Assembly: GCF_000247815.1 (NCBI RefSeq)
Contig: NC_021681.1
Location: 18,071,040 to 18,135,039 of the forward strand
Reading direction: 5' to 3'
Source of the DNA: Ficedula albicollis
Taxonomy: Eukaryota > Chordata > Aves > Passeriformes > Muscicapidae
Length of the DNA: 64,000 bases
Position 1 is the first letter of the stretch. Every line of letters begins with the position of its first letter. Below are positions 45,901-58,756 of the stretch, piece after piece. The position numbers were made by a program, and so were the translations under genes. The notes under the pieces were generated by a model, which was not told the DNA's origin, did no database searches, and worked only from the letters and a program-made list of their open reading frames with translations.

Positions 45901-48900
45901 GGGTGGAGGGTGCCAGATGGTTTGCAAGTCACCCAGGGCACATAAAGCCACACAGGCATTAAATAGCATAAATAGCGAGGCATTAAATGACACCATCCCT
46001 GCTGGCACCACATCCCTGCTCATCAGTGCTCCATTCATTTAAACACTTTAAAGAGAGCAGAGAAATAGGAGATTAGAGAGATGTGCTGCTGCCTTTGATA
46101 AGCCTGAAAATAGAAGCAATGTTGTGTTAATCCTGTAGCAGTAATACAGAAAAGGCACGATTAACTGCAGTTGCAGGAACAGTTTAGTGCAATCTATTTT
46201 CCCAATGAATTTCTCCACGGAAAGATGGGTCACAGGGCACACCTGCAAAATGCATCCAGGCATTTGTATCTGCATTGTGTCCACGGCCTCTGTTCCAACA
46301 GATGGTTGGCCAAAGGATTTCTTCCTCTTTTATTTTATTTTGGTCTTTTTTTCTGAACACACAGGAGCAGAGCAAGCCCTCCTGCCAACAGCAGAGTGAA
46401 TGCAGAGCATTCAGCAATGAAAGGGTGACCTTGATTAGTGTCTAATGTGTAAAAGCCAGTTACTTTTCAGCACATAATAAAGTAGAAGAGTTCTGCTATG
46501 ATCTGCCAGAGTTCTTCAAGCTGCTCTGAGGAATACTGTTGGAGATGCTGTCTATACAATCACTGCTCCAGGCACCAGCTAATCCTTGGTCCCTCCACTC
46601 AGGTGGTTTCTCCTGCTTCACTGCAAGATTGCTCTTAGATAAGAGTAGGTACTGCTTATTACATAACAGGCTATCCCTTATTCAGCTGCACAAATGTTAA
46701 GGCAGCTCTACCTGACTTGTACCTACAGATAGAAAATGAAGACAGCTTTTAGATTCCTTATTTCCTTTTAAAATTATTATATTCTGTAAGCAGTATCTAT
46801 CCCTCATTGCTACTAGTAATGGAGAGGAGTAAGCAGCCCTGTAGGTAAGAAAAGAAGAAATTCTGGATCCACTGATACTGAGTGAAAATGTCCTTGCTGA
46901 GTGTTCCCCTTAGAACTCTACACCTTTGGGAGAGAAGCCAAAAGAGGTTGGATTAGCTGGTGTGAAGGCTTGCAAGATCAACTGTAGCTTGGAAAGGCAA
47001 TACCATCATAAAGGTGCTACTGAGAATAGAGAGGGATTAACACGGTGTTTGAATGGATCCATCAAGTCTTGGGATGAGGAAACATGAACAGTGTTGGCAT
47101 TATGTGATTGTAATAAAATCAGGCTGATGATGGAGACAGGGGAAAAAGTGATACCTCTTCTCTACTAAATAACAAGAAAAGAATGCTGGCTAAAAGACTG
47201 CAGCCCCTGTGCACACAGCCACATTTCACTGAACTGCAGAGAAAACCCCCATTTGGGACAGACTCTGCATTAGCAGAGGCCACAGAGGAACAGGAATGAG
47301 GAACTGGAGGTAGCACTAAGAAACAGAATAAACCAAGGAGTTTCCACATTCTTTAAAAACCTAGGGCACTCACAGGACAAAAGCTTCCCTGAGGGCATGG
47401 GAGGGGGGTAAAATCTGTGCTTTGAAAGGGAAAAAATTCACAGCTTATAAAAAGGAGGGTGGGAATCACAGATCTGGAAACCAAATGCATACAGGGGCTG
47501 CACTCTTAGTGCAGGGGGAGGGGTGTTGCAAATGGGAGGAAATATTTTTGTGCTTTTCAGAGATTTCTAAACCCATAAACCTACAGCCTTCGCTTCCATA
47601 AGGTATTCTGCCCTCTCTCTCTCTTCCATTTCAGAGCTTATCTGGAGAGGAAAATGTTAAGCTGTTAGCATTTAAAAAGAAGGAAAAATAGTTAAGGTGT
47701 TTTTAATTTTAAAAAGAAGAATCTTCTTTATAGCTGCATAATCAGTTAAAAGTTGCCTGTGGTGTTATGTCCACGTGCTAAGTTTCCTTAGGGATCCACT
47801 TACATCTGCATAATCAGCTATTTTAATTATATGATGCCATAGGGTATATGATCCTGTATGGACAAGTAAAGAGACAAGGAGATGACAGTGGGACAGAAAA
47901 TACAGCGACCACATTTCCATCAGCAAAAATGACTGTTGCATGCAGTCATGAGCATGGGATAGAGAAGGAAAAGTCATGTGAAATGAGTTACTTCAATCCT
48001 TCGAGTCCCTAAAATAAATTCCTTCAATCCCTTTTGAGGCAGATTTTTTCTCTCTTCTGTTCCACATCTCAAACCCAGTATGATTTCCTGCTCCAGTCTG
48101 TGGCAATACACTTCAAGCCAAGGCATCCATCTTCTCCAGACTATGATCCCAAGTCTCTGCCATTTCAGAAGCCCCCACCTCCCAGCAACCCCCCAATCCC
48201 AACTCAAAACACCACCATTTCTCCAACCTCCCTGTTATCACTTATGCATATATAAACATTGACATTATCTATACAAAAAAGATCAGGAACTTCTGGTATC
48301 TGAAGAATCCAGATCACTCCTTCCAGCCCTGAAATGTTCCCATTTCCTAACCTCATTTGCAATGGAGGTGATACAAAGAATGAGACTTGTTCTCATCGGC
48401 CACAGCAGAAGGATCTCTAAGTTGGAGAGAGATCAGGGGAATATGGCCTGTGACAGCCAGATCTCTGAACAGCACATGCTGTTTATCACACCAAGCCAGA
48501 GTCATGACTGCATTTCTTCCTGGCAGATGAATCCTTTCTCTTCTCGTTTTTCTCCACCAGTGGCTGTTGTGCTCTCCCAGCACTTCTCCAGAGACCAGAA
48601 GAGACAGTGGTAGGTACAGTGGCAGCACATATGCATTAGTCATTTCCCAATGATCTTTATTAGCTGCTCTGCCCCCCCATAAGCTTATGCAGATTTTGTA
48701 ATGATGGCTTCTTAGATCTCTTTTTGGAGGTGAATCCCAGCAAATTACAGCACTGATGAAGGCACCAAGACCAGTGATGAAGCTGTCCCACCAGGAGGTG
48801 AAGGCTCTACCTGAGAAACAGAGCAAGGCACAGGGAGGAATTTTCAAAAATTAAAGTATTCCTAGCAGAAAGACAGATGGTGACATGAGCAGGCTAAAAC

Positions 48901-51869
48901 AGCTGCCAGAGCTTGTCTTTCAAATGTTTGGTTCTATCAGCAGAGCACATCCTAACACTGAAAGTTACTGAAAGTCAAACCATCAATGTCTGGATTAGTA
49001 ACATTAGATGTGCTGTTACAGATTGAGAGAGACTTGGGTGGAAAGGAGTTTCCAAACATGGAACTGCAGGGGCTCAAACTTAGTTACAGATTGAGCTTTA
49101 ACTCCTGAGCACACTTGAATTTTGTTCTAACTATAAGACAAAAGATGCACAGGACAGAACTAAGCAGCTTAAAAAAACACTGTTGACATTCACAATTTCA
49201 TAAAGAATGGTTTCATCTACCAAAGTGAAAAGATGATCATGCAAGTGGGTAAAATATATTAAATCAGGAAAACAGCGCTAGCATTCCCCATAAAAAAATA
49301 CTCTGCAATTACCAAGACAGGATATGGATAAGCAGTTTTTAAGAGGAAAGCCCCTCTATCTCATTAAACAGCTGCTTCACTCCTGCATTTTTTCCCTGTT
49401 CAACTCTTCACCTTTAATCTGCAATCCTCAGCTATGCTGCACACACCAAGAATGCAAAGCTGACAAGCACAGGAGGGCCTCCCTTATCAGCTTAGGATAA
49501 AAGCAAGAGATCGAAAGGATGGATTGTCTGTGATTTTTCACTGCAGAGTGGTAGATATTTTATGATGGTTTCAGACAAGCTAAAGATTTGGAGATCTGAA
49601 GATTCATTTATCTTGAAAGATTTGGAGGAATATTGGTAGAAAATAGCAGGTGAACTTGCACACAGGAAGGAAGCAGTGCCATGGTGTGCACAGCAGCGAG
49701 CAGTGTGACCATGCAGGGCTGTGTGGCAGCAGCTGGGGACAGCAGGCACTGCCCTTCCTGCCCCTCACAGAGGACTGAGCACTCCCAGAGCTGGCTGATG
49801 GTAAGAGGAAGGTACAAATCAATGGGTCAGTCCTCTCTCCCCACAGGGATGCAAAAAAGTCTGCAGTAATATGGCAGCAAAGGAAGTTTCTTCCTAATCC
49901 TAGTGCCTGCCTTGTGGCCTTTAGAAGGAGGATTTCGATTTTTCCTGAGGACAGCAGGTAACCCCAGAACACTGCTGAGCCACTGCAGCAGGCAGGAGGA
50001 GCACTGAGGCTCCCAGGCACTCTTCCTTGCTGTCTGAATAAAGCTCCTGAGTACAGAATAGACAGCTTGGTCAGGGCCTTCCTTATCCTCCCCTCTCTGC
50101 TGTGATCACAGGGAGCTCCCACTCCAGGCCTCTGATGTGTTGGCAGCCTCTATAATTTAGAGTAGCTGTGATTTATGGCTTGGACAGAGGCTGTACTTAG
50201 GGAGTACAAAGGTAGGGCTGGCCTGACCAGTATAACTGTGTCCTTGCCAGCCCTTTGTATTGATCCAATGAGTGATGGAAGTGGAGAATTCAATGGCATT
50301 TGCTGTCTGTAAGGAACAGCAAAGGGATGGAGAGTGGGGTGGAGGCAGGGATTTAATTACCCCTCACACCCAGCACCAGCAGCCAAAAGTGTGATGGTGA
50401 CACTCTGTATTGATGGGAGCAACCACTCTCGGCGACCTCCCTCTGCACCTCCGCTCGGTGAGGAAGGAAACAGGAACAAGAATGAGAAAAGTTTTTGAAT
50501 GCTTCATCCTGCATTAATCACGTACCATATCCTTCTCCTCATCTAGTCTCAGGGGGAATGTCACAGGCACTGGAACAAGAGAAATGAGGGGAAGTTTACA
50601 GTTGCCTAAATCTAAGAGAGAGAGGTGTTTGTGGCACACAGCATGCTGCAGCTCCCACTATAAATTCATGGGCAGATTTCCAACAAGTAACAGGGAGCCA
50701 AATCCAAACTATTCAGTGAAAGGCTTGAGCAACCTTTAATCAGACTCCTAATTGGTCTTTTCCTCTGTTTCAACATTTGTTGTTTGAGGAAACCAACAAA
50801 AGTTCCCAAATGAGCTTTTTAAAGTGCCATTCAGGATATAATCAGGTCTCTTTGAAAAGGGACAGCTCTAAATTCAGTCATAAATATTTAATACTGTTGT
50901 CTGCCAAATTTAGCAAATGATTTTAGTGGGGACCTGTATTTATCAAATTACCACCTTCAAGACAAATACTTACGAGGAATGCTCAGTCTTCCTAGACCTT
51001 ACTCTGCTAATGAGGGCATGCCCCATCTTTTCCAAAACACCACTTCTAAGACAATGGTCCAATTTTTACATTACAGCCACGTCTGCCTTGTACTGGCTGA
51101 GTAGCTGTCATTTGGATTCCTCCTATCAACTCTGAATTCCCTTTCATCTAGGGTCTGTGTTATGTGATGGCAGCCCAGAGCAGTGACCTATGACTATGCT
51201 TGACTTCTTATCTCATGACATGTGGACTAACTTACAAATGCAGGTAATTAGTTAAAGACGTTTCGTGACAAATTAGACTAATGGAATTGTAATGGTTAAA
51301 TTAAGTCTTGGGGTCAGTTTTAAGGTCCCTTGTTAGGGGTGATAGTTAAAATGCAAGCTGTCAGACTCTGGGAAGTATCTTGTTTCTTTTAATAAAGTGC
51401 TTCTTTTGCATGTGAAAAGCCAAGGACATAACTGCTTCGATAGGGTCTGATCCAAGGGAAACAATGTGGTTGGCAGTTTTTGGATAAGTCCCCCAGTCCT
51501 GCCCCCAAACTGTCTCTGTCCTATAGGCAAGACACACAGTGGAGAAGAGCAGTAAATGTGCAGAAGGATCAAAGCACACAACTTTGCACTGCTCTGAACA
51601 CTAATCTCTCACTCTCCCCTTGCACCTTTCAACTGAAAATTTCATCAGACATCTTTCTTCAGGGAGGAAGTTAATTTTGCAAAATCAAACAGCCCAACAT
51701 AAATTAAACAGATAAATCATGTCCTGTTATCCACATCCTTCCTCCAGAAGGAGTCTGCAAGGCTCTCCCTGTAGGCCCTTCTAACAACAGAGTGACTTGA
51801 TAACTCACACACTGCTAAGGACAAATGGGAAGGGAAGAGGTAACAAAATGGAAAACATTATTCTGCAAT

Positions 51870-52260
51870 TTTGTCATTCCCCAGTGTGCCCATGTCTTGA
51901 GCACTGCCTGCAATTCTGTTTGTGCAATCTCAAAAAGGTACATTAGAGTGAGGAGAAGCAACAAGAACATCAGAGGTACCAAATGGCTTCTACAGTAGAA
52001 GAGATTTCAAACACAAGGACCTGTTTGCTTGACAAACAATAGCTGAACTTGGATGTGATTGAGGTATTTAGCATGGAGTGGCAAATGGAGAAAGCAAATG
52101 GAGTAATTGCTCTTCTTATAATAATCAATCTTTACTTTTGTACTTTTTTTACTTTTTACTTTTTTTGGTAGTTGAATGTGGATGTTCACTGATGTAGAGT
52201 CCAAAGGAATAAGTGCATTCAAAAAATTAGATAAATTAATGGGAATCTAGCAGCCACTAC
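51870..52260 (+). mobile_element. Old, degraded CR1-family LINE fragment
   Basis: Plus-strand resemblance to the widespread amniote CR1 3' region: TCTTGAGCACTGCCTGCAAT, CAATCTCAAAAAGGTA, CATCAGAGGTACCAAATGGC, TGATTGAGGTATTTAGCATG and, further on, TTAGATAAATTAATGGG. Many substitutions and deletions indicate an old insertion. The boundaries are approximate and the assignment is by eye. Confidence 0.65.
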
Positions 52261-52313
52261 GTGCTGCAATTCAGATACAGCCTGGAGCTCAGGAAGTGCC
52301 TCCACACTGAGCA

Positions 52314-52453
52314 CCAGAAGCTCTGGAAAGACATCAGAAAAAGGAATCCTCTCCAGTACCATTTCTTACATTTGCAGCCAGAAGCTCTGGAAAGACATCA
52401 GAAAAAGGAGTCCTTTCCAGTACCATTTTATGCTCTTTTCTTACATTTGCAAC
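52314..52453 (+). repeat. 64-bp tandem duplication
   Basis: CCAGAAGCTCTGGAAAGACA with the following sequence to CATTTGCAG occurs at 52314 and again at 52378. The second copy has a 12-bp insertion (TATGCTCTTTTC) and a few substitutions. It lies just after the old CR1 fragment. Confidence 0.85.
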
Positions 52454-54381
52454 ACTGCAGTCTGAGACAGGACACCAGGCCTTGTTCTGACTCAACAGGG
52501 ACTTGGTTTTGGGTCTCTCCTCCCTGCAGACAACATATTAGTCACAGATAAGGCTAAGCCACTTTCCTTCAAAGGCAGCCCTGACCTCTGATGGCCATGG
52601 CAAGGAATAGCTCGACTCAGAGCTGTCTCCTGCCCCAGGACGTGGCGGTGATGAGGGCAGGAGTATCTCATGTATGCAAGGACATGGACATGCACGTGTG
52701 ACTTGGAACGGGAGGAGGTCCCTAATTATACAGGCTCCGTTTTAAACTCCATGCTTTGATCTTTCCTTTTCCAGCATAAACACAGAGCAGAGTACAGATT
52801 TAGACAGACATCCCCCGCTGAAGCACTGCACTGTTCCCTGCCCAGGCAGAGAACGAGACAGCCAGTGACACAAGGCAGCTGTTTGCTACATCCCTGCATC
52901 CACAGCCTTTGGATATAATGGCAAAAAGCACAGTGCAAGGACCCTTAAGGAAGAGACAGAGCAACATAACATAAGTATCTGTGTTCAGATATCATTCCAG
53001 ATGCCAGTCCGGGCGTCTCTGGAACTAGGATCAGTCTATTGAATTCACTTACCAAAAAAAAAAAAAAAATCCAAGGCAGAAGAACAGAGCCCACTCTGAT
53101 TTGGTACTTCTGCTTAGTCTTCTGCCATTCAGGCAAACAGTGTCCTCCCCAGTCCCACAATGATAGTGACTGACCCACAACGATAATGGAGACCCCACAG
53201 TCCAGTCCCAGTGTGCTCTCTTCCTGACTTGTGGCACTCACTGCCCACGAGTGCCTCTGCCCCTGCCTGCACCTCAGGGGAGTTCTGTAACAAACCCTTC
53301 TCATGGGTGAGTCTCCCTCCTAGGAAATCTATGTCCTCAGAAAAACACTTCCCTTCAGACACTTCACAGGACAGCAGAGCATAAACCTTTCCCTGTATTC
53401 CATGTGTTCTGCTGCTGGAGTGGCAAGATCCCAAGGGCAGTGCATTGCCAGCCCAAAGGATGGATGAAGTGGATCAACTCCACTTCACCTTGAGAGCCAT
53501 GAGGCTGCAGCTCCTGCTGGAGCTTGCACAGCCCATCTCTGGAGCTCCCAAAGCCCCAACCAAACTAGTGCTGTCATTGCTTCTCTTCCTCCCCTTTTCT
53601 CCCAGCATACACACACATACAGTAACAAGCCAGACCTTTGTGCTTGAAAGGAATGCTTAAATTAGTAATGTGTGTTGAAGGAAAATAATTATTCTTTAGT
53701 ACACTTACAGCACTTTTTCTCAGGACAAAATCTGCAGGGATGGAAAATTTAGGTATTCGGTATTCATGTAAGATACCAGTGAGATGACAGGAGGAAATCA
53801 AGGCCAACATCCACTCAGTGTCTTGACTTTCTGTATCTTTCATTTCCCTAATTCCTGGCATGTGTCATTCATACTTTATTCATATATGCATAAGGTCCAA
53901 ATGACACTCAAATGCAACAATTCTCCTCCACCAAAAAAAAAAAAAGGATTCAAATTAATAGCACGATGCAGAATTCATTGCATTGTGCATCCTTGTAAAT
54001 ATGCATGCACACTCTTTTTATATCAGTTCATATACGTGAAATAGTAATAAGTAGGAAACACAGAAATATAAAATGAGAACCTCATGTTGTTACTACTCTA
54101 CAGTTTTACTTTATGTGAGAGCTTTTAGCATTAATAGCTAGAGGAGAGTACACACTAGTCACTCTGAGTTTTGAGAGAACTCATTAAGTTCTACTGGTTT
54201 CTATTACAGAGATGGGACTATTTGGACCTTGAAAGGAGTGAAAAATGATTTATTTGGAATATAAGAGAGAGGAAATACTTCCCATTAGTGGAATAGCAGC
54301 AGCTGTTGACTCTGTAGAGCATATATGTATTAGTTTGAAAAGTCTGTAGGTAGGGAAGATATTTCACCCTCAAAGATCCTC
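52454..54381. other. Intergenic stretch, nothing recognised
   Basis: No gene, RNA or transposon recognised. There are poly-A runs near 53053 and 53933. Confidence 0.5.
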
Positions 54382-54584
54382 ATAAGACACTGACATACTT
54401 AAGCTGCAGTTTGCAATATGTTTGTAGAGTTAATTGACAATTTTTTGGTTTAGTGGCTGCAGTTTGCAATATGTTTGTAGAGTTAATGCTTGACAATTTT
54501 TTGGTTTAGTATAAGACACTGACATACTTAAGCTGCAGTTTGCAATATGTTTGTAGAGTTAATTGACAATTTTTTGGTTTAGTG
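54382..54584 (+). repeat. Nested tandem repeat (three cores, 129-bp larger period)
   Basis: A core beginning GCTGCAGTTTGCAATATGTT and ending TTTTTTGGTTTAGT occurs three times. The first and third copies are preceded by ATAAGACACTGACATACTTA (at 54382 and 54511, 129 bp apart). The middle copy lacks that leader and carries an extra GCT. Confidence 0.9.
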
Positions 54585-54902
54585 TTATTACACAGAAATG
54601 ATACCAGGATGGTGTTGTCACATAAATTATTGTGTAAGACACATAACCAATGGATATAATAGAAAAATTAATTTGAAAAATGGATAACATATCTAATCTA
54701 ATCTAGTCCAATATCTGCCTTTAGTTTTGCTTTGAGAGTGCCAGAAAGCAGTGCTGTTCAAGAGTTTGCCTTTGGTAGAATACTTACTCAATCCTAGTAA
54801 TAAAGCATAATAAACACTTATCTTCTTTGCTTCCACTGCTCAAAGATACAGATATTTCCTAAAATAACTTTGATATTTCCATGTAGGACAAAGCTAATTA
54901 GA

Positions 54903-55112
54903 TTCACAGAGTCACAGAAATGCTGGTTGGAGGAGACCTCTGGAGATCTGCAGTCCAGCCTCCCACTCAAAGCAGGAGTGCTGCCAACACCAGATCAGGT
55001 CAACCACGGCTTGGCCCCACAGCCTCTTAAAAATATATAAAGACAGAAATTTCACAACCACTTTTGGTGACCTCTTCCAGTGCTACACCACCCTCTTGAT
55101 GAAGAAATCAAG
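54903..55112 (-). mobile_element. CR1 LINE 3' fragment, reverse orientation
   Basis: The plus strand reads TTCACAGAGTCACAGAAATG, GGAGGAGACCTCTGGAGATC, CTCCCACTCAAAGCAGGAG and, further on, CACAACCACTTTTGGTGACC and TCTTCCAGTGCTACACCACC. This is the reverse complement of a CR1 3' end. It is moderately diverged. Boundaries approximate. Confidence 0.85.
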
Positions 55113-55384
55113 TATAAGGAAGTCTGCTGAGAATTGTAGTATCTTTTAAAAGATTAATGAAGGTCAACTAAATTTTGTTCTTAAGAAAGACACTGTCTCT
55201 AAAAGTCCTGTCTCACTGTTAATTCTCACAGAAAGAGTAAAATCCAATTAAATAATAATATTTACTGGTCTATGTGTATTTGAATCTTTCACTAGTGAAT
55301 ATATTCTCAAAATCATCTTCCGATGGTATGGAAATGTTCTCAGTTCTATCTGGTGGAAGGACACTGTATATTCAATTACGCAGC

Positions 55385-55450
55385 ACAACCAAAACAAAGC
55401 TGGGAGCCGAACCCAGATTTCCTACGCACTGCATAACTGAGTTAACCACA
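55385..55450 (-). mobile_element. tRNA-derived SINE remnant (MIR-like)
   Basis: Read on the minus strand, GTGGTTAACTCAG resembles a pol III A box and GGTTCGGCTCC a B box (plus coordinates about 55438-55449 and 55403-55413). The spacing is that of a tRNA-derived promoter. The arrangement GTGGTTAA, then CTGGGTTCGGCTCCCAGCTTTG, resembles the MIR tRNA-related head. It is short and has no clear cloverleaf, so not a functional tRNA. The family name is uncertain. Confidence 0.5.
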
Positions 55451-57405
55451 AAGTCACTTTAGGGTTGCTTAGCTTTCTTTTCCCACCAGCTACAGCAAAG
55501 GTAAGTTGCAAAAAGTTGAAATAAGTGTCCAAGGGCAGCAGGAATGATGACAGCCTTTGTCAGGATCTGAAATTTAGAATTGCTTTTTTTTACTACATAA
55601 GAAAAAGTCATTCTTCCTCATCCCTGTGAGTAGGGAGTTCACTCGGATCTCAGACTGCCATTCTTTCACTTCATCTTCACTGAGATGAATCCTGAAGTTC
55701 CTGTTGGAGAATGTAAATTGAAGTCATTGACTGGCACACACATTGACTTTAGATTTCTATCAGATTTCAAAGATGCCACTGGAACCTTTGAGAAGGGTTT
55801 AGTCTTTAAAGAAACACTTAAAAATGATAAGTGATGATCGGAATGGAGCCATAGTGGTGGCAAAAAGCAGGGTTCAGTGTGTGTATCTACACTCCTAAAA
55901 TGGATCGGTTGGAATGTCATTGAGTGTTTTCCCTGAAGAGCAAAAGAACAGCCAGGTCTCTGTGCTCACTTCCTATCATTTTATTCCCCATCATTGTTGT
56001 GCCACAGAGTCAGCTTATCTAACAGTAGGAACTGCCTTAGTGGAACGAGGATTTACTCCTGAGAATGGGCCCACTCAAGCTCCCGCAGAGGTGCTATTTT
56101 GTACCTGCAAACCTTCTCTGCACTCATCTGGTGATAGCAGAGAGATGCAGGCTCCCATTACTATCTCTAAACACACAGTCCCCTGTTAGCCGAGATCATG
56201 CAGTGCCCCTTTTACTGCAGCAATGTAAACATTTACCCAGAGAAGACAAGGAAATATGATCTGACACAAGAAGATTAAGCTGTATGGGTTTTTCACAGGA
56301 AGCCAAGTCCTTTAGCTGTCAGGTAGAAGCCACAGAGTGATGCCTATTGTTTCTTAAAGAGTAATTACTTCTGATTGCTTCCGAGGACACTAATTTGTCT
56401 TGATACAGAATGACAGCATAACCCAGAGCAGTGGATAACTGCATTACTTTACCTGTGTACAGGTTTTCTGGGGCTGGCAAGTACACCCGTGCTGGTTTGA
56501 GCAGCACTAGAGCACTGCACTCACCCTTTGCAGGGCTGTACCCAGGCAGGAGCAAAACCTCCTGCTCTGCCTGTGAAGGGCAGTGCCCTGACTTGGTGCT
56601 GAGATGGGATCTCAGAAAATCCTGGCTGGTGAGGGATGGGGCTGGCTCAGTCAGGCAAGGCAAGGGGGCTGGGAACAGCTGGTTTATAGGAAGGAACAAC
56701 TAACCTGACTGCAATTGCAAATTTTCTGATCTCTTACTCTCTCATATTCTTATATACATTATATATGCTACACATGGTGCTACCTGAATCCATTCATGCA
56801 CCTATGAAAAACCTTTTGCTTATTTCATCCAAATAAATTGTTTTCAGTAGTATTCCTTCCAAAAGCAGGAGTAGAGAGAATACACTGCGTGTATCTCCGA
56901 AAGTCCTATTGCTGAGGGATGACTTTGCTATGTCACAATTTTATGTGGTTGTTGCAGGGCAGGAGGAATCCCTGCACCAAATTATCCTGGTTTGCCAATG
57001 CTTTGCTCCCGTGGTACAGTCAGATAAGGAAAATCTAGAAATTTTGCAAACTGAAAGCTGAACAAAATGTTCAGGTTACTCAGAGTGTTTTGTTGGAATT
57101 TTTAAACATTTTGTTTCTATTTTAATTTTTTTCATTTAAATCTCCTGATATCAATTACCTTAAAACTTCAAAGTAGAAAGTGACTTCAACTGAAATAAAA
57201 ATATTAAGGTTTCAGGTAAAATATGTCAAAAAATACTGTCATACACATTCTGAAAAAGCAGTTCCATGTGTTGGCTGAGTTAGCGAAGATCCTGGTTTGA
57301 GAATCATTTCAATTTTGGAAAATTAGGATTTCTAAGGAGGACAGAAATAGTGAAAGAAAAAACAAAAATTATAAAAGGATCCCTGATTGGTCCTAAACAA
57401 AAGTT
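55451..57405. other. Intergenic stretch, nothing recognised
   Basis: No gene or repeat recognised. The open frames at 55914-56189 and 56319-56703 have no family features. Confidence 0.5.
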
Positions 57406-57578
57406 CACCAAGGCTGTTATCNNNNNNNNNNNNNNNNNNNNNNNNNNNNNNNNNNACACCAAGGCTGTTATCCAGTGATACTGTCTGCTTGCAGAAAGGA
57501 ACAGTTTTATCATTCGTCACCAAGGCTGTTATCCAGTGATACTGTCTGTTTGCAGAAAGGAACAGTTTTATCATTCCT
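57406..57578 (+). repeat. 61-bp tandem repeat containing an assembly gap
   Basis: The unit begins CACCAAGGCTGTTATC and continues with CAGTGATACTGTCTG and AACAGTTTTATCATTC. Complete copies start at 57457 and 57518. A third copy starts at 57406 and is cut after 16 bases by the gap. Confidence 0.92.
57422..57455. other. 34-base N gap
   Basis: Undetermined bases inside the 61-bp repeat array. The spacing of copy starts across the gap is 51, not 61 or a multiple. The gap size is therefore an estimate. Confidence 0.99.
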
Positions 57579-58729
57579 GACTGTAGTTTATCATAGCTGA
57601 CTCTAGTCAATCAGAAGCTGCCCAGGACTTGAAAGTCAAACCCACAGAGCTTCAGTGAGGGGTCACAAAACTGACCATCGTGCTCCCAAACTTCAGCTGT
57701 CATGCAGAAATTCAGAAGCCAGAGAAGAAGCACGGCACTGTTTTCCCACCCTCCTGGCATCCCTCAAATTCTCCTTATGCCACTTTGCAAGCCAGAGCAG
57801 CTTCCTGCTGCTCTTCACGTTTTCTGACACTTCTAATAATTCTGGTCTTAAAATTTCTTCTTTGCAGGGAGAACAGTGAAGGCACTTCAACACTTACTGC
57901 AGATTCATTGCAACCTGACAAAAAAAGGCAATGCTCACCTCACATTACCTTTGTGGTAGTAAAATTATTATTTTTAAGATCTGAGAGGGCTGGCTAAGAA
58001 GTTTATCCTAACTAGAAGAATGCTCCCTTTGGCTTAACAGCCTGTGATTGTTCCCAGCTCCCCACTTCTGAGGCAAGATAATACTGAGTGTGCCACTCCT
58101 ATGGGCTCCACCAAGAGCCATCTCTCCATAAAGTCTCATTATCTACTTTGATTCATTCTTAGAACTGTGGCAATTAAGAAGATTTTAAAGAGTCCCTCCC
58201 TCCCAGGGATGGCTCCCTGCCTTTGTTTGCCTAAATGATTGTTTTCTTCACCGGTTTTGTTTTTTTCTAAACCAGTATATCAGGCTGGATCTCTGCAACC
58301 ACTTGGAGGAAGGGGGAGCAGAGGGGGAGATGCTGTCCAAGTGTTCTGTCACTGATCATAGTTAAAAAGGCTTCTGTCTGACCTATTCCAAATTGTATTT
58401 ATGTCATGACGCTCTTGGAGTCCCCAGTGTCTCCAGCCTCTCTCATGGGGGCATATCCCACCACAAAGGGAGACAAGAGCTCATTGGAAATGCAAGGCCC
58501 CAGCAGGACATACATCTCTGGGGTCATCATGGGAAACACCAGAGCCCCCAAGAGCTGCACAGGGGCTGGCTGGTGCAGGCAGAGCAAGACCTGCCACTGG
58601 TGCTAAGTTCAGGTAAATAATGGGGACTCAAATAACAAGAGCTGCAGAGGATTTACAGAGCCAAAAGACAAAATGAGTGGCCAGAGACCAAGCAGGGATC
58701 ACAGCCACTGACTCAGACCTGCAGAGCTC

Positions 58730-58756
58730 CAGCAGCAGCAGCAGCAGCAGCAGCAG
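58730..58756 (+). repeat. (CAG)9 trinucleotide repeat
   Basis: Nine uninterrupted CAG units. It sits inside an open frame (58677-59105, read as polyserine) that has no other sign of coding. Confidence 0.9.

Larger units (their letters stand above)
31305..51869. other. Intergenic region upstream of SENP5, no gene recognised
   Basis: About 20 kb of mostly AT-rich DNA. Open frames (for example 32329-32919 minus, 34256-34738 minus, 43801-44193 plus, 48353-48847 minus, 49604-50122 minus) show no recognisable domain and no consistent splice structure. I looked for PAK2, the upstream neighbour in mammals from memory, and saw no kinase motif. Features inside are simple repeats only. Confidence 0.55.

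Noticed and set aside
48353..48847. 164-codon minus-strand frame with a membrane-like segment after a possible acceptor (CTGTTTCTCAG)
   Set aside because: No family recognised and no partner exon found; random AG sites are common.
54382..54584. Repeat-spacer appearance resembling a short CRISPR-like array
   Set aside because: This is vertebrate nuclear DNA and the larger-period structure is a tandem duplication, not unique spacers.
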